Positions 33,851-46,820 are shown, numbered from the stretch's first letter. The stretch is DNA of 64,000 nt from Pardosa pseudoannulata (GCA_032207245.1 CM063510.1:163248189-163312188); one strand, 5' to 3'. The notes: generated by a model not told the origin, from the sequence alone. Made by a program: numbers and translations.

Positions 33851-35965
33851 GATGATAGTATAGAATATCGTTTGGAATAAGAAATTGTTTTTTAATATCA
33901 TCTAATACCGGACAATGTTAAGGAATATCGTCAGGTACGGTGAAATATTACGAAATATCGTCTAATATCGGGTTATATTATGAAATACCGTCGAGTTTCT
34001 GAAAAAATATAAAATAAAATTTAAATATAAAATGAGATATAATATAATTGATTATATTATAATATATCTTAATAAAAAGTATATATTGTAATGGAATACT
34101 GTAATGTAATTGGGGAAAATTAGGAGGATTGGGTAAAATTTTAGAAAAACCAGGGGAACTACGCTACGCTACACTACACTACACTACACTACACTACACT
34201 ACACTAACGCGGTTGCCGGAAACTTTCAGATACAACAAGCTGTCTATATAATTCGAAAGTTTTATCTACTCAACTATTAAGCTCTTCATACGTCTGCGGA
34301 AATTTTTCCTGAGGTAGCCATCGTAAACGCAGTCTTCCGAGACAAACTTACCCACACCGGGGATAGAACCTGGAACCTTCGTCGTCGAAGCTCAAAGCGC
34401 TACTATAACGCCACAAGTCTTGCCTCTCGTTTCATTATTTTACTACATAAAGTTTAGGAAAATCCGGCAGGTGTCGGAAAATTCCGCGGGGGTTCGAAAA
34501 ATTTTTCTCGATTCGGAAAAATTCCGCGGGGGTTCGAAAAATTTTTCTCCGGTTTGGAAAAATTCCGCGGGTTCGAAAAAATTTTTCTCCGATTTGGAAA
34601 AATTACGCGGGGTCGAAAAATTTTTCTCCGATTTGGAAAAATTACGCGGGTTAGAAAAATTTTTCTCCGATTTGGAAAAATTACGCGGGGTCGAAAAATT
34701 TTTCTCCGATTTGGAAAAATTACGCGGGTTAGAAAAATTTTTCTCCGATTTGGAAAAATTACGCGGGGTCGAAAAATTTTTCTCCGATTTGGGAAAATTC
34801 CGGGGGGTCGAAAAATTTTTGTCCGATTTGGGAAAATTCCGCGGGGTCGAAAAATTTTTGTCCGATTTGGGAAAATTCCGCGGGGTCGAAAAATTTTTGT
34901 CCGATTTGGGAAAATTCCGCGGGGTCGAAAAATTTTTCTCCGATTTGGAAAAATTCCGCGGGGTCGAAAAATTTTTGTCCGATTTGGAAAAATTCCGCGG
35001 GGTCGAAAAATTTTTCTCCGATTTGGAAAAATTACGCGGGGTCGAAAAATTTTTCACCGATTTGGAAAAATTCCGCGGGGTCGAAAAATTTTTGTCCGAT
35101 TTGGAAAAATTCCGCGGGGTCGAAAAATTTTTGTCCGATTTGGGAAAATTCCGCGGGGTCGAAAAATTTTTGTCCGATTTGGGAAAATTCCGGGGGGTCG
35201 AAAAATTTTTGTCCGATTTGGGAAAATTCCGGGGGGTCGAAAAATTTTTGTCCGATTTGGGAAAATTCCGCGGGGTCGAAAAATTTTTGTCCGATTTGGG
35301 AAAATTCCGCGGGGTCGAAAAATTTTTTTCCGATTTGGAAAAATTCCGCGGGGTCGAAAAATTTTTTTCCGATTTGGGAAAATTCCGCGGGGTCGAAAAA
35401 TTTTTTTCCGATTTGGAAAAATTCCGCGGGGTCGAAAAATTTTTGTCCGATTTGGAAAAATTCCGCGGGGTCGAAAAATTTTTGTCCGATTTGGGAAAAT
35501 TCCGCGGGGTCGAAAAATTTTTGTCCGATTTGGGAAAATTCCGCGGGGTCGAAAAATTTTTGTCCGATTTGGGAAAATTCCGCGGGGTCGAAAAATTTTT
35601 GTCCAAATTCGGAAAATTTTCCGGTGTCGAAAAAATTTTGGTCCGGGGTCCGAAAATTTTAGACCGATTTGGAAAAATTCCGCGGGGTCGAAAAATTTTT
35701 GTCCAACTTCGGAAAATTTTCCGGGGTCGAAAAAATTTTGGTCCGGGGTCCGAAAATTTTTGACCGATTTGGAAAAATTCCGCGGGGTCGAAAAATTTTT
35801 GTCCAACTTCGGAAAATTTTCCGGGTTCGAAAAAATTTTGGTCCGGGGTCCGAAAATTTTTGACAGATTTGGAAAAATTCCGCGGGGTCGAAAAATTTTT
35901 GTCCAACTTCGGAAAATTTTCCGGGTTCGAAAAAATTTTGGTCCGGGGTCCGAAAATTTTTGACC
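33851..35965 (+). repeat. HOR unit 13 (2,115 bp)
   Basis: SINE at 34,206-34,429, with a diverged head (GAGGTAGCCATCGTAAACGC). The long 39-bp array (34,480-35,600) is dominated by the TTTTTGTCCGATTTGGG variant, then four 100-bp repeats. Confidence 0.9.
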
Positions 35966-37103
35966 GATGATAGTATAGAATATCGTTTGGAATAAGAAAT
36001 TGTTTTTTAATATCATCTAATACCGGACAATGTTAAGGAATATCGTCAGGTACGGTGAAATATTACGAAATATCGTCTAATATCGGGTTATATTATGAAA
36101 TACCGTCGAGTTTCTGAAAAAATATAAAATAATATTTAAATATAAAATGAGATATTATATAATTGATTATATTATAATATATCTTAATAAAAAGTATATA
36201 TTGTAATGGAATACTGTAATGTAATTGGGGAAAATTAGGAGGATTGGGTAAAATTTTAGAAAAACCAGGGGAACTACGCTACGCTACACTACACTACACG
36301 AACGGGCTGCCGGAAACTTTCAGATACCACAAGCTGTCTATATAATTCGAAAGTTTTATCTACTCAACTATTAAGCTCTACAACGTCTGCGGAAAAATTT
36401 TGCCTGAGGTAGCCGCCGTATACGCAGTCATCCGAGACAAACTTACGCACACCGGGGATAGAACCTGGAACCTTCGTCGTCGAAGCTCAAAGCGCTACCC
36501 TAACGCCACAGGTCTTGCTTCTCGTTTCATTATATTACTACATAAAGTTTAGGAAAATCCGGCAGGTGTCGGAAAATTCCGCGGGGTCGGGTAATTTTTG
36601 TCCGATTTGGGAAAATTCCGCGGGGTGGAAAATTTTTGTCCAAGTTCGGAAAATTTTCCGGGGTCGAAAAAAATTTTGGTCCGGGGTCCGAAAATTTTTG
36701 ACCGATTTGGAAAAATTCCGCGGGGTCGAAAAATTTTTGTCCAAATTCGGAAAATTTTCCGGGGTCGAAAAAATTTTGGTCCGGGGTCCGAAAATTTTTG
36801 ACCGATTTGGAAAAATTCCGCGGGTTCGAAAAATTTTTGTCCAACTTCGGAAAATTTTCCGGGTTCGAAAAAATTTTGGTCCGGGGTCCGAAAATTTTTG
36901 ACCGATTTGGAAAAATTCCGCGGGTTCGAAAAATTTTTTTCGAAATTCGAAAAATTTTCCGGGTTCGAAAAAATTTTGGTCCGGGGTCCGAAAATTTTTG
37001 ACCGATTTGGAAAAATTCCGCGGGGTCGAAAAATTTTTGTCCAACTTCGGAAAATTTTCCGGGTTCGAAAAAATTTTGGTCCGGGGTCCGAAAATTTTTG
37101 ACC
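35966..37103 (+). repeat. HOR unit 14 (1,138 bp)
   Basis: SINE at 36,301-36,524, missing a few bases at its tail junction. Almost no 39-bp array; five 100-bp repeats. Confidence 0.9.
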
Positions 37104-39388
37104 GATGATAGTATAGAATATCGTTTGGAATAAGAAATTGTTTTTTAATATCATCTAATACCGGACAATGTTAAGGAATATCGTCAGGTACGGTGAAATA
37201 TTACGAAATATCGTCTAATATCGGGTTATATTATGAAATACCGTCGAGTTTCTGAAAAAAATATAAAATAAAATTAAACTATAAAATGAGATATAATATA
37301 ATTGATTATATTATAATATATCTTAATAAAAAGAATATATGTAATGGAATACTGTAATGTAATTTGGGAAAAATTAGGAGGATTGGGTAAAAATTTTAGA
37401 AAAAACCAGGGGATCTACGCTACGCTACGCTACACTACACTACACTACACTACACTACACTAACGCGGTTGCCGGAAACTTTCAGATACAACAAGCTGTC
37501 TATATAATTCGAAAGTTTTATCTACTCAACTATTAAGCTCTTCATACGTCTGCGGAAATTTTGCCTGACGTAACCGCCGTAAACGCAGTCTGCCGAGACC
37601 AACTTACCCGCACCGGGGATAGAACCTGGAACCTTCGTCGTCGAAGCTCAAAGCGCTACCCTAACGCCACAGGTCTTGCTTCTCGTTTCATTATATTACT
37701 ACATAAAGTTTAGGAAAATCCGGCAGGTGTCGGAAAATTCCGCGGGGTCGGGTAATTTTTGTCCGATTTGGGAAAATTCCGCGGGGTCGAAAAATTTTGG
37801 TCCGATTTGGAAAAATTCCGCGGGGTCGAAAAATTTTTCTCCGATTTGGAAAAATTACGCGGGGTCGAAAAATTTTTCTCCGATTTGGAAAAATTACGCG
37901 GGGTCGAAAAATTTTTCTCCGATTTGGAAAAATTCCGCGGGGTCGAAAAATTTTTCTCCGATTTGGAAAAATTACGCGGGGTCGAAAAATTTTTCTCCGA
38001 TTTGGAAAAATTACGCGGGGTCGAAAAATTTTTCTCAGATTTGGAAAAATTCCGCGGGGTCGAAAAATTTTTCTCCGATTTGGAAAAATTACGCGGGGTC
38101 GAAAAATTTTTCTCCGATTTGGAAAAATTCCGCGGGGTCGAAAATTTTTTGTCCGATTTGGGAAAATTCCGCGGGGTCGAAAAATTTTTGTCCGATTTGG
38201 GAAAATTCCGCGGGGTCGAAAAATTTTTGTCCGATTTGGGAAAATTCCGCGGGGTCGAAAAATTTTTGTCCGATTTGGGAAAATTCCGCGGGGTCGAAAA
38301 ATTTTTGTCCGATTTGGAAAAATTCCGGGTTCGAAAAAATTTTGGTCCGGGGTCCGAAAATTTTTGACCGATTTGGAAAAATTCCGCGGGGTCGGAAAAT
38401 TTTTGTCCGATTCGGGAAAATTTCACGGGGTCGAAAAAATTTTGGTCCGGGGTCCGAAAATTTTTGACCGATTTGGAAAAATTCCGCGGGGTCGAAAATT
38501 TTTGTCCAACTTCGAAAAATTTTCCGGAAAAATTCCGGGGTTCGAAAATTTTTGACCGATTTGGAAAAATTCCGCGGGGTCGGAAAATTTTTGTCCAACT
38601 TCGGAAAATTTTCCGGGGTCGAAAAAATTTTGGTCCGGGGTCCGAAAATTTTTGACCGATTTGGAAAAATTCCGCGGGGTCGAAAAATTTTTGTCCGATT
38701 TGGAAAAATTCCGCGGGGTCGAAAAATTTTTGTCCGATTTGGAAAAATTCCGCGGGGTCGAAAAATTTTTGTCCGATTTGGGAAAATTCCGCGGGGTCGA
38801 AAAATTTTTTGTCCGATTTGGGAAAATTCCGTGGGGTCGGAAAATTTTTGTCCAACTTCGGAAAATTTTCCGGGGTCGAAAAAATTTTGGTCCGGGGTCC
38901 GAAAATTTTTGACCGATGTGGAAAAATTCCGCGGGGTCGGAAAATTTTTGTCCAAATTCGGAAAATTTTCCGGGGTCGAAAAAATTTTGGTCCGGGGTCC
39001 GAAAATTTTTGACCGATTTGGAAAAATTCCGCGGGGTCGGAAAATTTTTGTCCGATTCGGGAAAATTGGTCCGGGGTTCGAAAATTTTTGACCGATTTGG
39101 AAAAATTCCGCGGGTTTCGAAAAATTTTTGTCCGATTTGGAAAAAATTCCGGGGTTCGAAAAATTTTGGTCGGGGTCCGAATTTGACCGATTTGAAAAAA
39201 TTCCGCGGGGTCGAAAAATTTTTTTCCAACTTCGGAAAATTTTCCGGGGTCGAAAAAATTTTGGTCCGGGGTCCGAAAATTTTTGGTCCGATTTGGAAAA
39301 ATTCCGCGGGGTCGAAAAATTTTTGTCCAACTTCGGAAAATTTCCGGGTTCGAAAAAATTTTTGGTCCGGGGTCGAAAATTTTTGACC
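37104..39388 (+). repeat. HOR unit 15 (2,285 bp)
   Basis: SINE at 37,462-37,685, with a diverged head (GACGTAACCGCCGTAAACGC). The 39-bp array is at 37,730-38,330; from there to 39,388 39-bp and 100-bp repeats are mixed with irregular truncations. Confidence 0.85.
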
Positions 39389-41800
39389 GATGATAGTATA
39401 GAATATCGTTTGGGGAAATTGTTTTTTAATATCATTAATACCGGACAATGTTAAGGATGTCAGGTACGGGGAAATATTACGAAATTTCGTCTAATATCGG
39501 GTTAAAAAAATCCGTCGATTCTGAAAAAATATAAAATAAAATTTAAATATAAAATGAATATATATAATTGATTATATTATTATCTTTAAAAGTATATATT
39601 GTAAAAATACTGTAATGTAATTTGGGAAATTAGGGGTTGGGTAAAATTTTAGAAAAACCAGGGGAAAAATTTTGCTCCGACAAATACACTACACTAACCG
39701 CGGTTGCCGAAAAATTTCAGATACAACAAGCTCTCATATAATCGAAATTTTTATCTACTCAACTATTAAGCTCTACCACGTCTGCGGAAATTTTGCCTGA
39801 GGTAGCCGCCGTATACGCAGTCATCCGAGCCAAAATTACCTACACCGGGGATAGAAAAATTCGTCGTCGATTGGAAAAATCCACAAATCTTTCTCGTTTC
39901 ATTTTAAATTTTTGGAATTCCGAGTCGGAAAATTCCGCGGGGTCGAAAAATTTTTGTCCGATTTGGAAAAAATTCCGCGGGTTCGAAAATTTTGTCCGAT
40001 TTGGAAAAATTCCGCGGGGTCGAAAAAATTTTTGTCCGATTTGGAAAAATTCCGCGGGGTCGAAAAAATTTTTCTCCGATTTGGAAAAATTACGCTAGGT
40101 CGAAAAATTTTGGTCCGATTTGGAAAATTTCCGCGGGGTCGAAAAGTTTTGGTCCGATTTGGAAAAATTCCGCGGGTTCGAAAAATTTTTCTCCGATTTG
40201 GAAAAATTCCGCGGGGTCGGAAAAATTTTTGTCCGATTTGGGAAAATTCCGCGGGGTCGAAAAATTTTTGTCCGATTTGGAAAAATTCCGCGGGTCGAAA
40301 AATTTTTGTCCGATTTGGAAAAATTCCGCGGGGTCGAAAAATTTTTGTCCGATTTGGGAAAATTCCGCGGTGTCGAAAAATTTTTGTCCGATTTGGAAAA
40401 ATTCCGCGGGGGGTCGAAAAATTTTTCTCCGATTTGGAAAAATTACGCGGGTTAGAAAAAATTTTTGTCCGATTTGGGAAAATTCCGCGGGGTCGAAAAA
40501 TTTTTGTCCGATTTGGGAAAATTCCGCGGGGTCAAAAAATTTTTGCCCGATTTGGAAAAATTCCGCGGGGTCGAAAAATTTTTGTCCGATTTGGGAAAAT
40601 TCCGCGGGGTCGAAAAATTTTTGTCCGATTTGGGAAAATTCCGCGGGGTCGAAAAATTTTTGTCCGATTTGGGAAAATTCCGCGGGGTCGAAAAATTTTT
40701 GTCCGATTTGGAAAAATTCCGCGGGGTCGAAAAATTTTTGTCCGATTTGGAAAAATTCCGCGGGGTCGGAAAATTTTTTTCCGATTTGGAAAAATTCCGC
40801 GGGGTCGAAAAATTTTTGTCCGATTTGGGAAAATTCCGCGGGGTCGAAAAATTTTTTTACGATTTGGAAAAATTCCGCGGGGTCGAAAAATTTTTTTCCG
40901 ATTTGGAAAAATTCCGCGGGGTCGAAAAATTTTTGTCCGATTTGGGAAAATTCCGCGGGGTCGAAAAATTTTTGTCCGATTTGGGAAAATTCCGCGGGGT
41001 CGAAAAATTTTTGTCCGATTTGGAAAAATTCCGCGGGGTCGAAAAATTTTTTTCCGATTTGGGAAAATTCCGCGGGTTCGGAAAAATTTTTGTCTGATCA
41101 GGGAAAATTCCGCGGGGTCGAAAAATTTTTGTCCGATTTGGAAAAATTCCGCGGGGTCGAAAAATTTTTGTCCGATTTGGGAAAATTCCGCGGGGTCGAA
41201 AAATTTTTGTCCGATTTGGGAAAATTCCGCGGGGTCGAAAAATTTTTGTCCGATTTGGGAAAATTCCGCGGGGTCGAAAAATTTTTGGTCCGATTTGGAA
41301 AAATTCCGCGGGGTCGAAAAATTTTTGTCCCATTTGGAAAAATTCCGCGGGGTCGAAAAATTTTTTTCCGATTTGGAAAAATTCCGCGGGGTCGAAAAAT
41401 TTTTTTCGAAATTCGGAAAATTTTCCGGGTTTGAAAAAATTTTGGTCCGGGGTCCGAAAATTTTTGACCGATTTAGAAAAATTCCGCGGGGTTGGAAAAT
41501 TTTTGTCCAACTTCGGAAAATTTTCCGGGTTCGAAAAAATTTTGGTCCGGGGTCCGAAAATTTTTGACCGATTTGGAAAAATTCCGCGGGGTCGGAAAAT
41601 TTTTGTCCAACTTCGGAAAATTTTCCGGGTTCGAAAAAATTTTGGTCCGGGGTCCGAAAATTTTTGACCGATTTGGAAAAATTCCGCGGGGTCGGAAAAT
41701 TTTTGTCCAACTTCGGAAAATTTTCCGGGGTCGAAAAAATTTTGGTCCGGGGTCCGAAAATTTATGTCCGATTTGGGAAATTTCCGCGGGGTCGGGAAAA
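39389..41800 (+). repeat. HOR unit 16, SINE and AT block eroded
   Basis: The AT-rich block, pentamer and SINE (39,405-39,910) are shortened and interleaved with satellite strings, as in unit 11. A long, very regular 39-bp array (39,920-41,400) follows, then four 100-bp repeats. The usual end junction is missing: the unit breaks at about 41,790 into a 30-bp array. Confidence 0.85.
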
Positions 41801-42060
41801 AATTAGGAATATCGTCTAATTTTGGGAAATATTATGTATAATCGTCTAATATCGGGAAATATGTAATATCGTCTAATATCGGGAAATATTATGTAATATC
41901 GTCTAATATCGGGAAATATTATGTAATATCCTCTAATATAGGGAAATATTATGGAATATCGCCTGATGTCAGTAAATAGCATGGAATATCGTCTATTATC
42001 GGGAAATAGTATAGAATATCGTCTGGTATAGGAAAATGTTTGTAATAATATCTAATACCG
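41800..42060 (+). repeat. 30-bp satellite array, plus polarity
   Basis: About eight tandem copies of a 30-bp repeat with core AATATCGTCTAATATCGGGA. This is the well-preserved form of the degenerate 30-bp repeats that open each HOR unit. Confidence 0.9.
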
Positions 42061-43010
42061 GATAATGTTAAGGAATATCGTCAGGTACGGGAATTTTTAC
42101 GAAATATCGTTTAATATCGGGATATTATGAAATACCGTCGAGTTTCTGAAAAAAATATAAAATAAAATTTAATATAAATGAGATAATATTTTGTTTATAT
42201 TATAATATATCTTAAAAAAGTTTATATTGTAATGGAATACTGTTGTAATTGAAAATTAGGAGGGTTGGGTAAAAATTTTAGAAAACCAGGGGAAAAGCTA
42301 CGCTACGCTATCCGATTTAACACTACACTCTAACGCGGTTGCCGAAACTTTCAGATACAACCGTATTAATTTTTTTTCGACTCGATATTAAGCTCTACAA
42401 AAATTTTTGTCCTGAGGTTCCGCGTATACGCAGAGAGAATTTACTACACCGGGGATAGAAAATTCGTCGTCGAAAAATACCCTCGAAATTTTTCTCGTTT
42501 CATTATATCTACATAAAAATTTAGGAAAATCCGGCGGTGTCGGAAAAATTCCGCGGGGTCGAAAAATTTTTGTCCGATTTGGAAAAATTCCGCGGGGTCG
42601 AAAAATTTTTGTCCGATTTCGGAAAATTTTCCGGTGTCGAAAAAATTTTCGTCCGGGGTCCAAAAATTTTGGTCCGATTTGGAAAAATTCCGCGGGGTCG
42701 AAAAATTTTTGTCCGATTTGGAAAAATTCCGCGGGGTCGAAAAATTTTTGTCCAACTTCGGAAAATTTTCCGGGGTCGAAAAAATTTTGGTCCGGGGTCC
42801 GAAAATTTTTGACCGATTTGGAAAAATTCCGCGGGGTCGGAAAATTTTTGTCCAACTTCGGAAAATTTTCCGGGGTCGAAAAAATTTTGGTCCGGGGTCC
42901 GAAAATTTTTGACCGATTTGGAAAAATTCCGCGGGGTCGGAAAATTTTTGTCCAACTTCGGAAAATTTTCCGGGGTCGAAAAAATTTTATGGATTATCGT
43001 CTATTATCGG
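42060..43010 (+). repeat. Terminal, eroded HOR unit (17)
   Basis: The AT-rich block, pentamer and SINE (42,060-42,540) are heavily eroded, with satellite strings inserted (AAAAATTTTTGTCC near 42,400). A few 39-bp and three 100-bp repeats (to about 42,985) follow. It marks the right edge of the plus-polarity core. Confidence 0.8.
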
Positions 43011-43740
43011 GAAGTAGAATATAATATCGTCTAATATCGGGAATTATTATAGAATACCGTATTTTACAGGGAAATAATATAGAATATCGTCTAATATCGG
43101 GAAATATTATGGAATATCGTCTAATATCTTATAATAGTATGGAATATCGTCTCATATCGGAAAATAGTATCAACTATAGTCTAATATCGGGAATTATTAT
43201 AGAATACCGTCTATTATCGGGAAATAATATAGAATATCGTCTAATATCGGGAAATATTATGGAATATCGTATTTTACAGGGAAATAATTTGGAATACCGT
43301 CTCTTATCGGAAAATAATATGGAATATCGTCTATTATCGGAAAATAATATGGAATATCGTCTATTATCGGGAAATAGTATAGAGTATCGTCTGGTATAGG
43401 AAAATGTTTGTAATAATATCTAATACTGGATAATGTTAAGGAATATCATCGTGTATGGAGAAATACTACGGAATATCGTCTAATATTGGGTTATATTATA
43501 GAATACCGTGGGGATTCGAAAAAAATATAAAATAAAATTAAACTATAAAATGAGATATAATATAATTGATTATATTATAATATATCTTAATAAAAAGAAT
43601 ATATTTTAATAGAATATATAAAATTTCGGAAAATTAGGCGTGTTGGGTAAAATTTTTGAAAATCCGGGGATTTACGCTAATGTCGGGAATGTACGCTACG
43701 CTACGCTACTACGCTACGCTATATTATAGTATGCTATGCT
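43010..43740 (+). repeat. 30-bp array, AT block and pentamer tract at the polarity switch
   Basis: About 14 copies of the 30-bp repeat (43,010-43,440; variants ending TTTTACAGG recur), then an AT-rich block of the third subtype (43,440-43,670), then a GCTAC/GCTAT pentamer tract (43,690-43,740). Polarity changes to minus immediately after. Confidence 0.85.
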
Positions 43741-43862
43741 GAGGTAGCCGCCGTAAATGCAGTCTTTCTAATCAAATTTTCCTACTCGAGGGATCGAACC
43801 TGGAACCTTGACCATGGAAGCCCGAAGCGTTACACTACCGCCATTCGGCTTCTTTCTTGTTT
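43740..43862 (-). mobile_element. tRNA-derived SINE, short form
   Basis: Same family as the copy at 5,342-5,466: B-box AGGTTCGATCCC on the minus strand near 43,794-43,805, and conserved end GGCGGCTACCTCAG abutting the pentamer tract. Confidence 0.75.
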
Positions 43863-44985
43863 CCTTATATTAGGCATATGAAGATATATTATATTCTATT
43901 GAAATATATTCTTTTATATCATGATATATTTTAATATAGTCAATCATATTATATCTCATTTTATAGTTTAATTTAATTTAATTTTTTTTTCTTAAACGAG
44001 ACGATATTCCATAATATACCCCGATATTAGACGATATTTAATAATCTATCACGATATCAGACGATGTTTCATAACATTTCCCGATATTAGACGATATTAA
44101 ATAACATTTTCCTATACCAGGCGATATTCCATACTATTTCAAGTTATTAGACGATATTCCAGACTATTTTCCGATATTAGACAATATTCCAAAATATTTG
44201 AAAATATTAGACGATACTCATTAATGTTTCCCGATATTAGACGATATTCCATATTATTTCCCTATAACAGACGATATTCCATATTATTCCAAAATATTAG
44301 ACGATATGCCTAAATTTTACCCGACCCCGCTGGATTTTCAAAAATTTTATCGACCCCGCCCAATTTTCCGAAATTGGACGAATTTTTACCGATTACCCTG
44401 AATTTTCCAAAATCGGGCAAAAATTTTCCAAACCCGCGAAATTTTCCAAAATCAGACAAAAATTTTCCGACCATCAGAAATTTTCCAAAATCGGGCAAAA
44501 ATTTTCCGACCCCGCGAAATTTTCCAAAATCGGGCAAAAATTTTCCGACCCCGCGAAATTTTCCAAAATCGGACAAAAATTTTCCGTCCCCGAAAAATTT
44601 TCCAAAATTTGTTAACAAATTATCCGAAACCGAGAAATTTTCAAAAATCGGGCAAAAATTATCCGAAACCGTGAAATTTTTAAAAATGGGGCAAAAATTT
44701 TCCAAACCCAAGAAATTTTCCAAAATCGGGCAAAAATTTTCCAAACCCGAGAAATTTTCCAAAATGGGACAAAAATTTTCCGTCCCCGAAAATATTTTCA
44801 AAACTTGGCAACAAATTATCCGAAACCGAGAAATTTTCAAAATTCGGGCAAAAATTATCCGAAACCATGAAATTTTCAAAAATCGGTCAAAAATTTTCCA
44901 AATTTAAGAAATTTTCCAAAATCGGACAAAAATTTTCGGTCCCCGAAAAATTTTCAAAAATCTGGCAAAAATTTTTCAAAATTGG
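43863..44985 (-). repeat. Right flank satellite block 1, minus polarity
   Basis: AT-rich block (43,863-43,990), 30-bp array (43,995-44,310) and 39-bp array (44,315-44,985). The first 570 bp closely match the left flank block at 5,467-5,930. The 39-bp copies include a subtype with AAATTATCCGAAACCG not seen in the core. Confidence 0.85.
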
Positions 44986-44989
44986 ACAC

Positions 44990-45135
44990 TATACTATACT
45001 ATACCATACCATACCACAGGTAGCCGCCGTAAATGCAGTCTTTCTAATCAAACTTGCCTACTCCAGGGATCGAACCTGAAACCTTCCCCATGGATGCCCG
45101 AAGCGTTACCCTACCGCCATTCGGCTTCTCTCTTG
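44990..45135 (-). mobile_element. tRNA-derived SINE, short form, with pentamer tail
   Basis: Pentamer tail (ATACT/ATACC) at 44,990-45,017, then the SINE to 45,135 with B-box AGGTTCGATCCC on the minus strand. Same structure as the copies at 5,316 and 43,740. Confidence 0.75.
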
Positions 45136-46360
45136 TTTCCTTATATTAGGCATATGAAGATATATTATATTCTATCGAAATATATTCTTTTATATCATGA
45201 TATATTTTAATATAGTCATTTATATTATATCTAATTTTATAGTTTAATTTAATTTAATTTTTTTTTTCTGAAACGAGACGATATTCCATAATATACCCCG
45301 ATATTAGACGATATTTCATAATATTTCCCGATACCAGACGATGTTTCATAACATTTCCCGATATTAGACGATATTAAATAACATTTTCCTATACCATGCG
45401 ATATTCCATACTATTTTCCGATATTAGACAATATTCCAAAATATTTGAAGATATTAGACGATACTCATTAATGTTTCCCGATATTAGACGATATTCCATA
45501 TTATTTCCCTATAACAGACTATATTCCCTATAACAGACTAAAATTTACCCGACCCCGCTGGATTTTCACAAATTTTACCGACCCCGCCCAATTTTCCGAA
45601 ATTGGACGAATTTTTACCTACTCCCCTGAATTTTCCAAAATCGGGCAAAAATTTTCCGACCCCGAGAAATTTTCCAATATCGGGCAAAAATTTTCCAACC
45701 CCGCGAAATTTTCCAAAATCGGACAAAAATTTTCCGACACCGCGAAATTTTCCTAAATTGGGCAAAAATTTTCCGACCCCGAGAAATTTTCCAAAATCGG
45801 ACAAAAATTTAAATTTTCCAAAATCGGGCAAAAATTTTCCGACCCCCAGAAATTTTCCAAAATCGGACAAAAATTTTCCGATCTCCAGAAATTTACCAAA
45901 ATCGGACAAAAATTTTCCGTCCCCCAGAAATTTTCCAAAATCGGGCAAAAATTTTCGAAACCCGAGAAATTTTCCAAAATTTGGCAACAAATTATCCGAA
46001 ACCGAAAAATTTTCCAAAATTTGGCAACAAATTATCCGAAACCGAGAAATTTCCCAAAATCGGACAAAAATTTTCCGTCCTCGAAAAATTTTCAAAAATG
46101 TGGCAACAAATTATCCGAAACCGAAAAATTTTCCAAAATTTGGCAACAAATTATCCGAAACTTAGAAAATTTCCAAAATCGGCCAAAATTTTTCGTCCCC
46201 GAAAAATTTTCCAAAATTTGGCAACAAATTATCCAAAACCGAGAAATTTTCAAAATCGGACAAAAATTTTCCAAAATTTGGCAACAAATTATCCAAAACC
46301 GAGAAATTTTGCAAAATCGGGAAAAAAATTTTCCGACCTCGAGAAATTTTTCAAAATTGG
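45136..46360 (-). repeat. Right flank satellite block 2, minus polarity
   Basis: AT-rich block (45,136-45,270), 30-bp array (45,275-45,540, ending in a short duplication of TATTCCCTATAACAGACTA), then 39-bp repeats (45,541-46,360) that become rich in the TTTGGCAACAAATTATCC subtype towards the right. Confidence 0.85.
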
Positions 46361-46525
46361 ACCATATTCTATTCTATTCTATTCTATTCTATACTATACT
46401 GTACTGTACTGTACTATTCTATTCTATTCTATACTATACTATACTGTACTATACTATACTGTACTGTACTGTATTGTACTGTACTGTACTATACTGTACT
46501 GTACTGTACTATACTGTACTATACT
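46361..46525. repeat. Pentanucleotide tract at a second polarity switch
   Basis: About 33 tandem 5-mers in blocks of ATTCT, ATACT and GTACT. The satellite is minus polarity to its left and plus polarity to its right. Confidence 0.9.
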
Positions 46526-46529
46526 TGAA

Positions 46530-46815
46530 ATAACTTGAAATAGTATGGATTATCGCCTGGTATAGGAAAATATTATTTAATATCGTCTAATATCGGGAAA
46601 TGTTATGAAACATCGTCTGGTATCGGGAAATATTATGATATATCGTCTAATATCGGGGTATATTATGGAATATCGTCTCGTTTTTGAAAAAGATATAAAA
46701 TTAAATCAAACTATAAAATGAGATATAATATAAATGACTATATTATAATATATCATGATATAAAAGAATATATTTTAATAGAATATAATATATCTTCATA
46801 TGCCTAATATAGTAA
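46530..46815 (+). repeat. Short satellite block, plus polarity: 30-bp array and AT block
   Basis: Five 30-bp repeats (46,530-46,690) and the AT-rich block (46,690-46,815) in the core polarity. With the SINE that follows it forms a mirror image of the flank blocks. Confidence 0.8.
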
Positions 46816-46820
46816 TACAA

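Noticed and set aside
5977..44985. CRISPR-like array (regular short repeats)
   Set aside because: Repeats are contiguous tandem units without unique spacers, in a eukaryotic context.
5977..46540. Dozens of open frames of 60-570 codons on both strands across the satellite locus
   Set aside because: They are translations of 39-bp (13-codon) and 100-bp tandem repeats that lack stop triplets; all frames are open together, so openness is not evidence of a protein.
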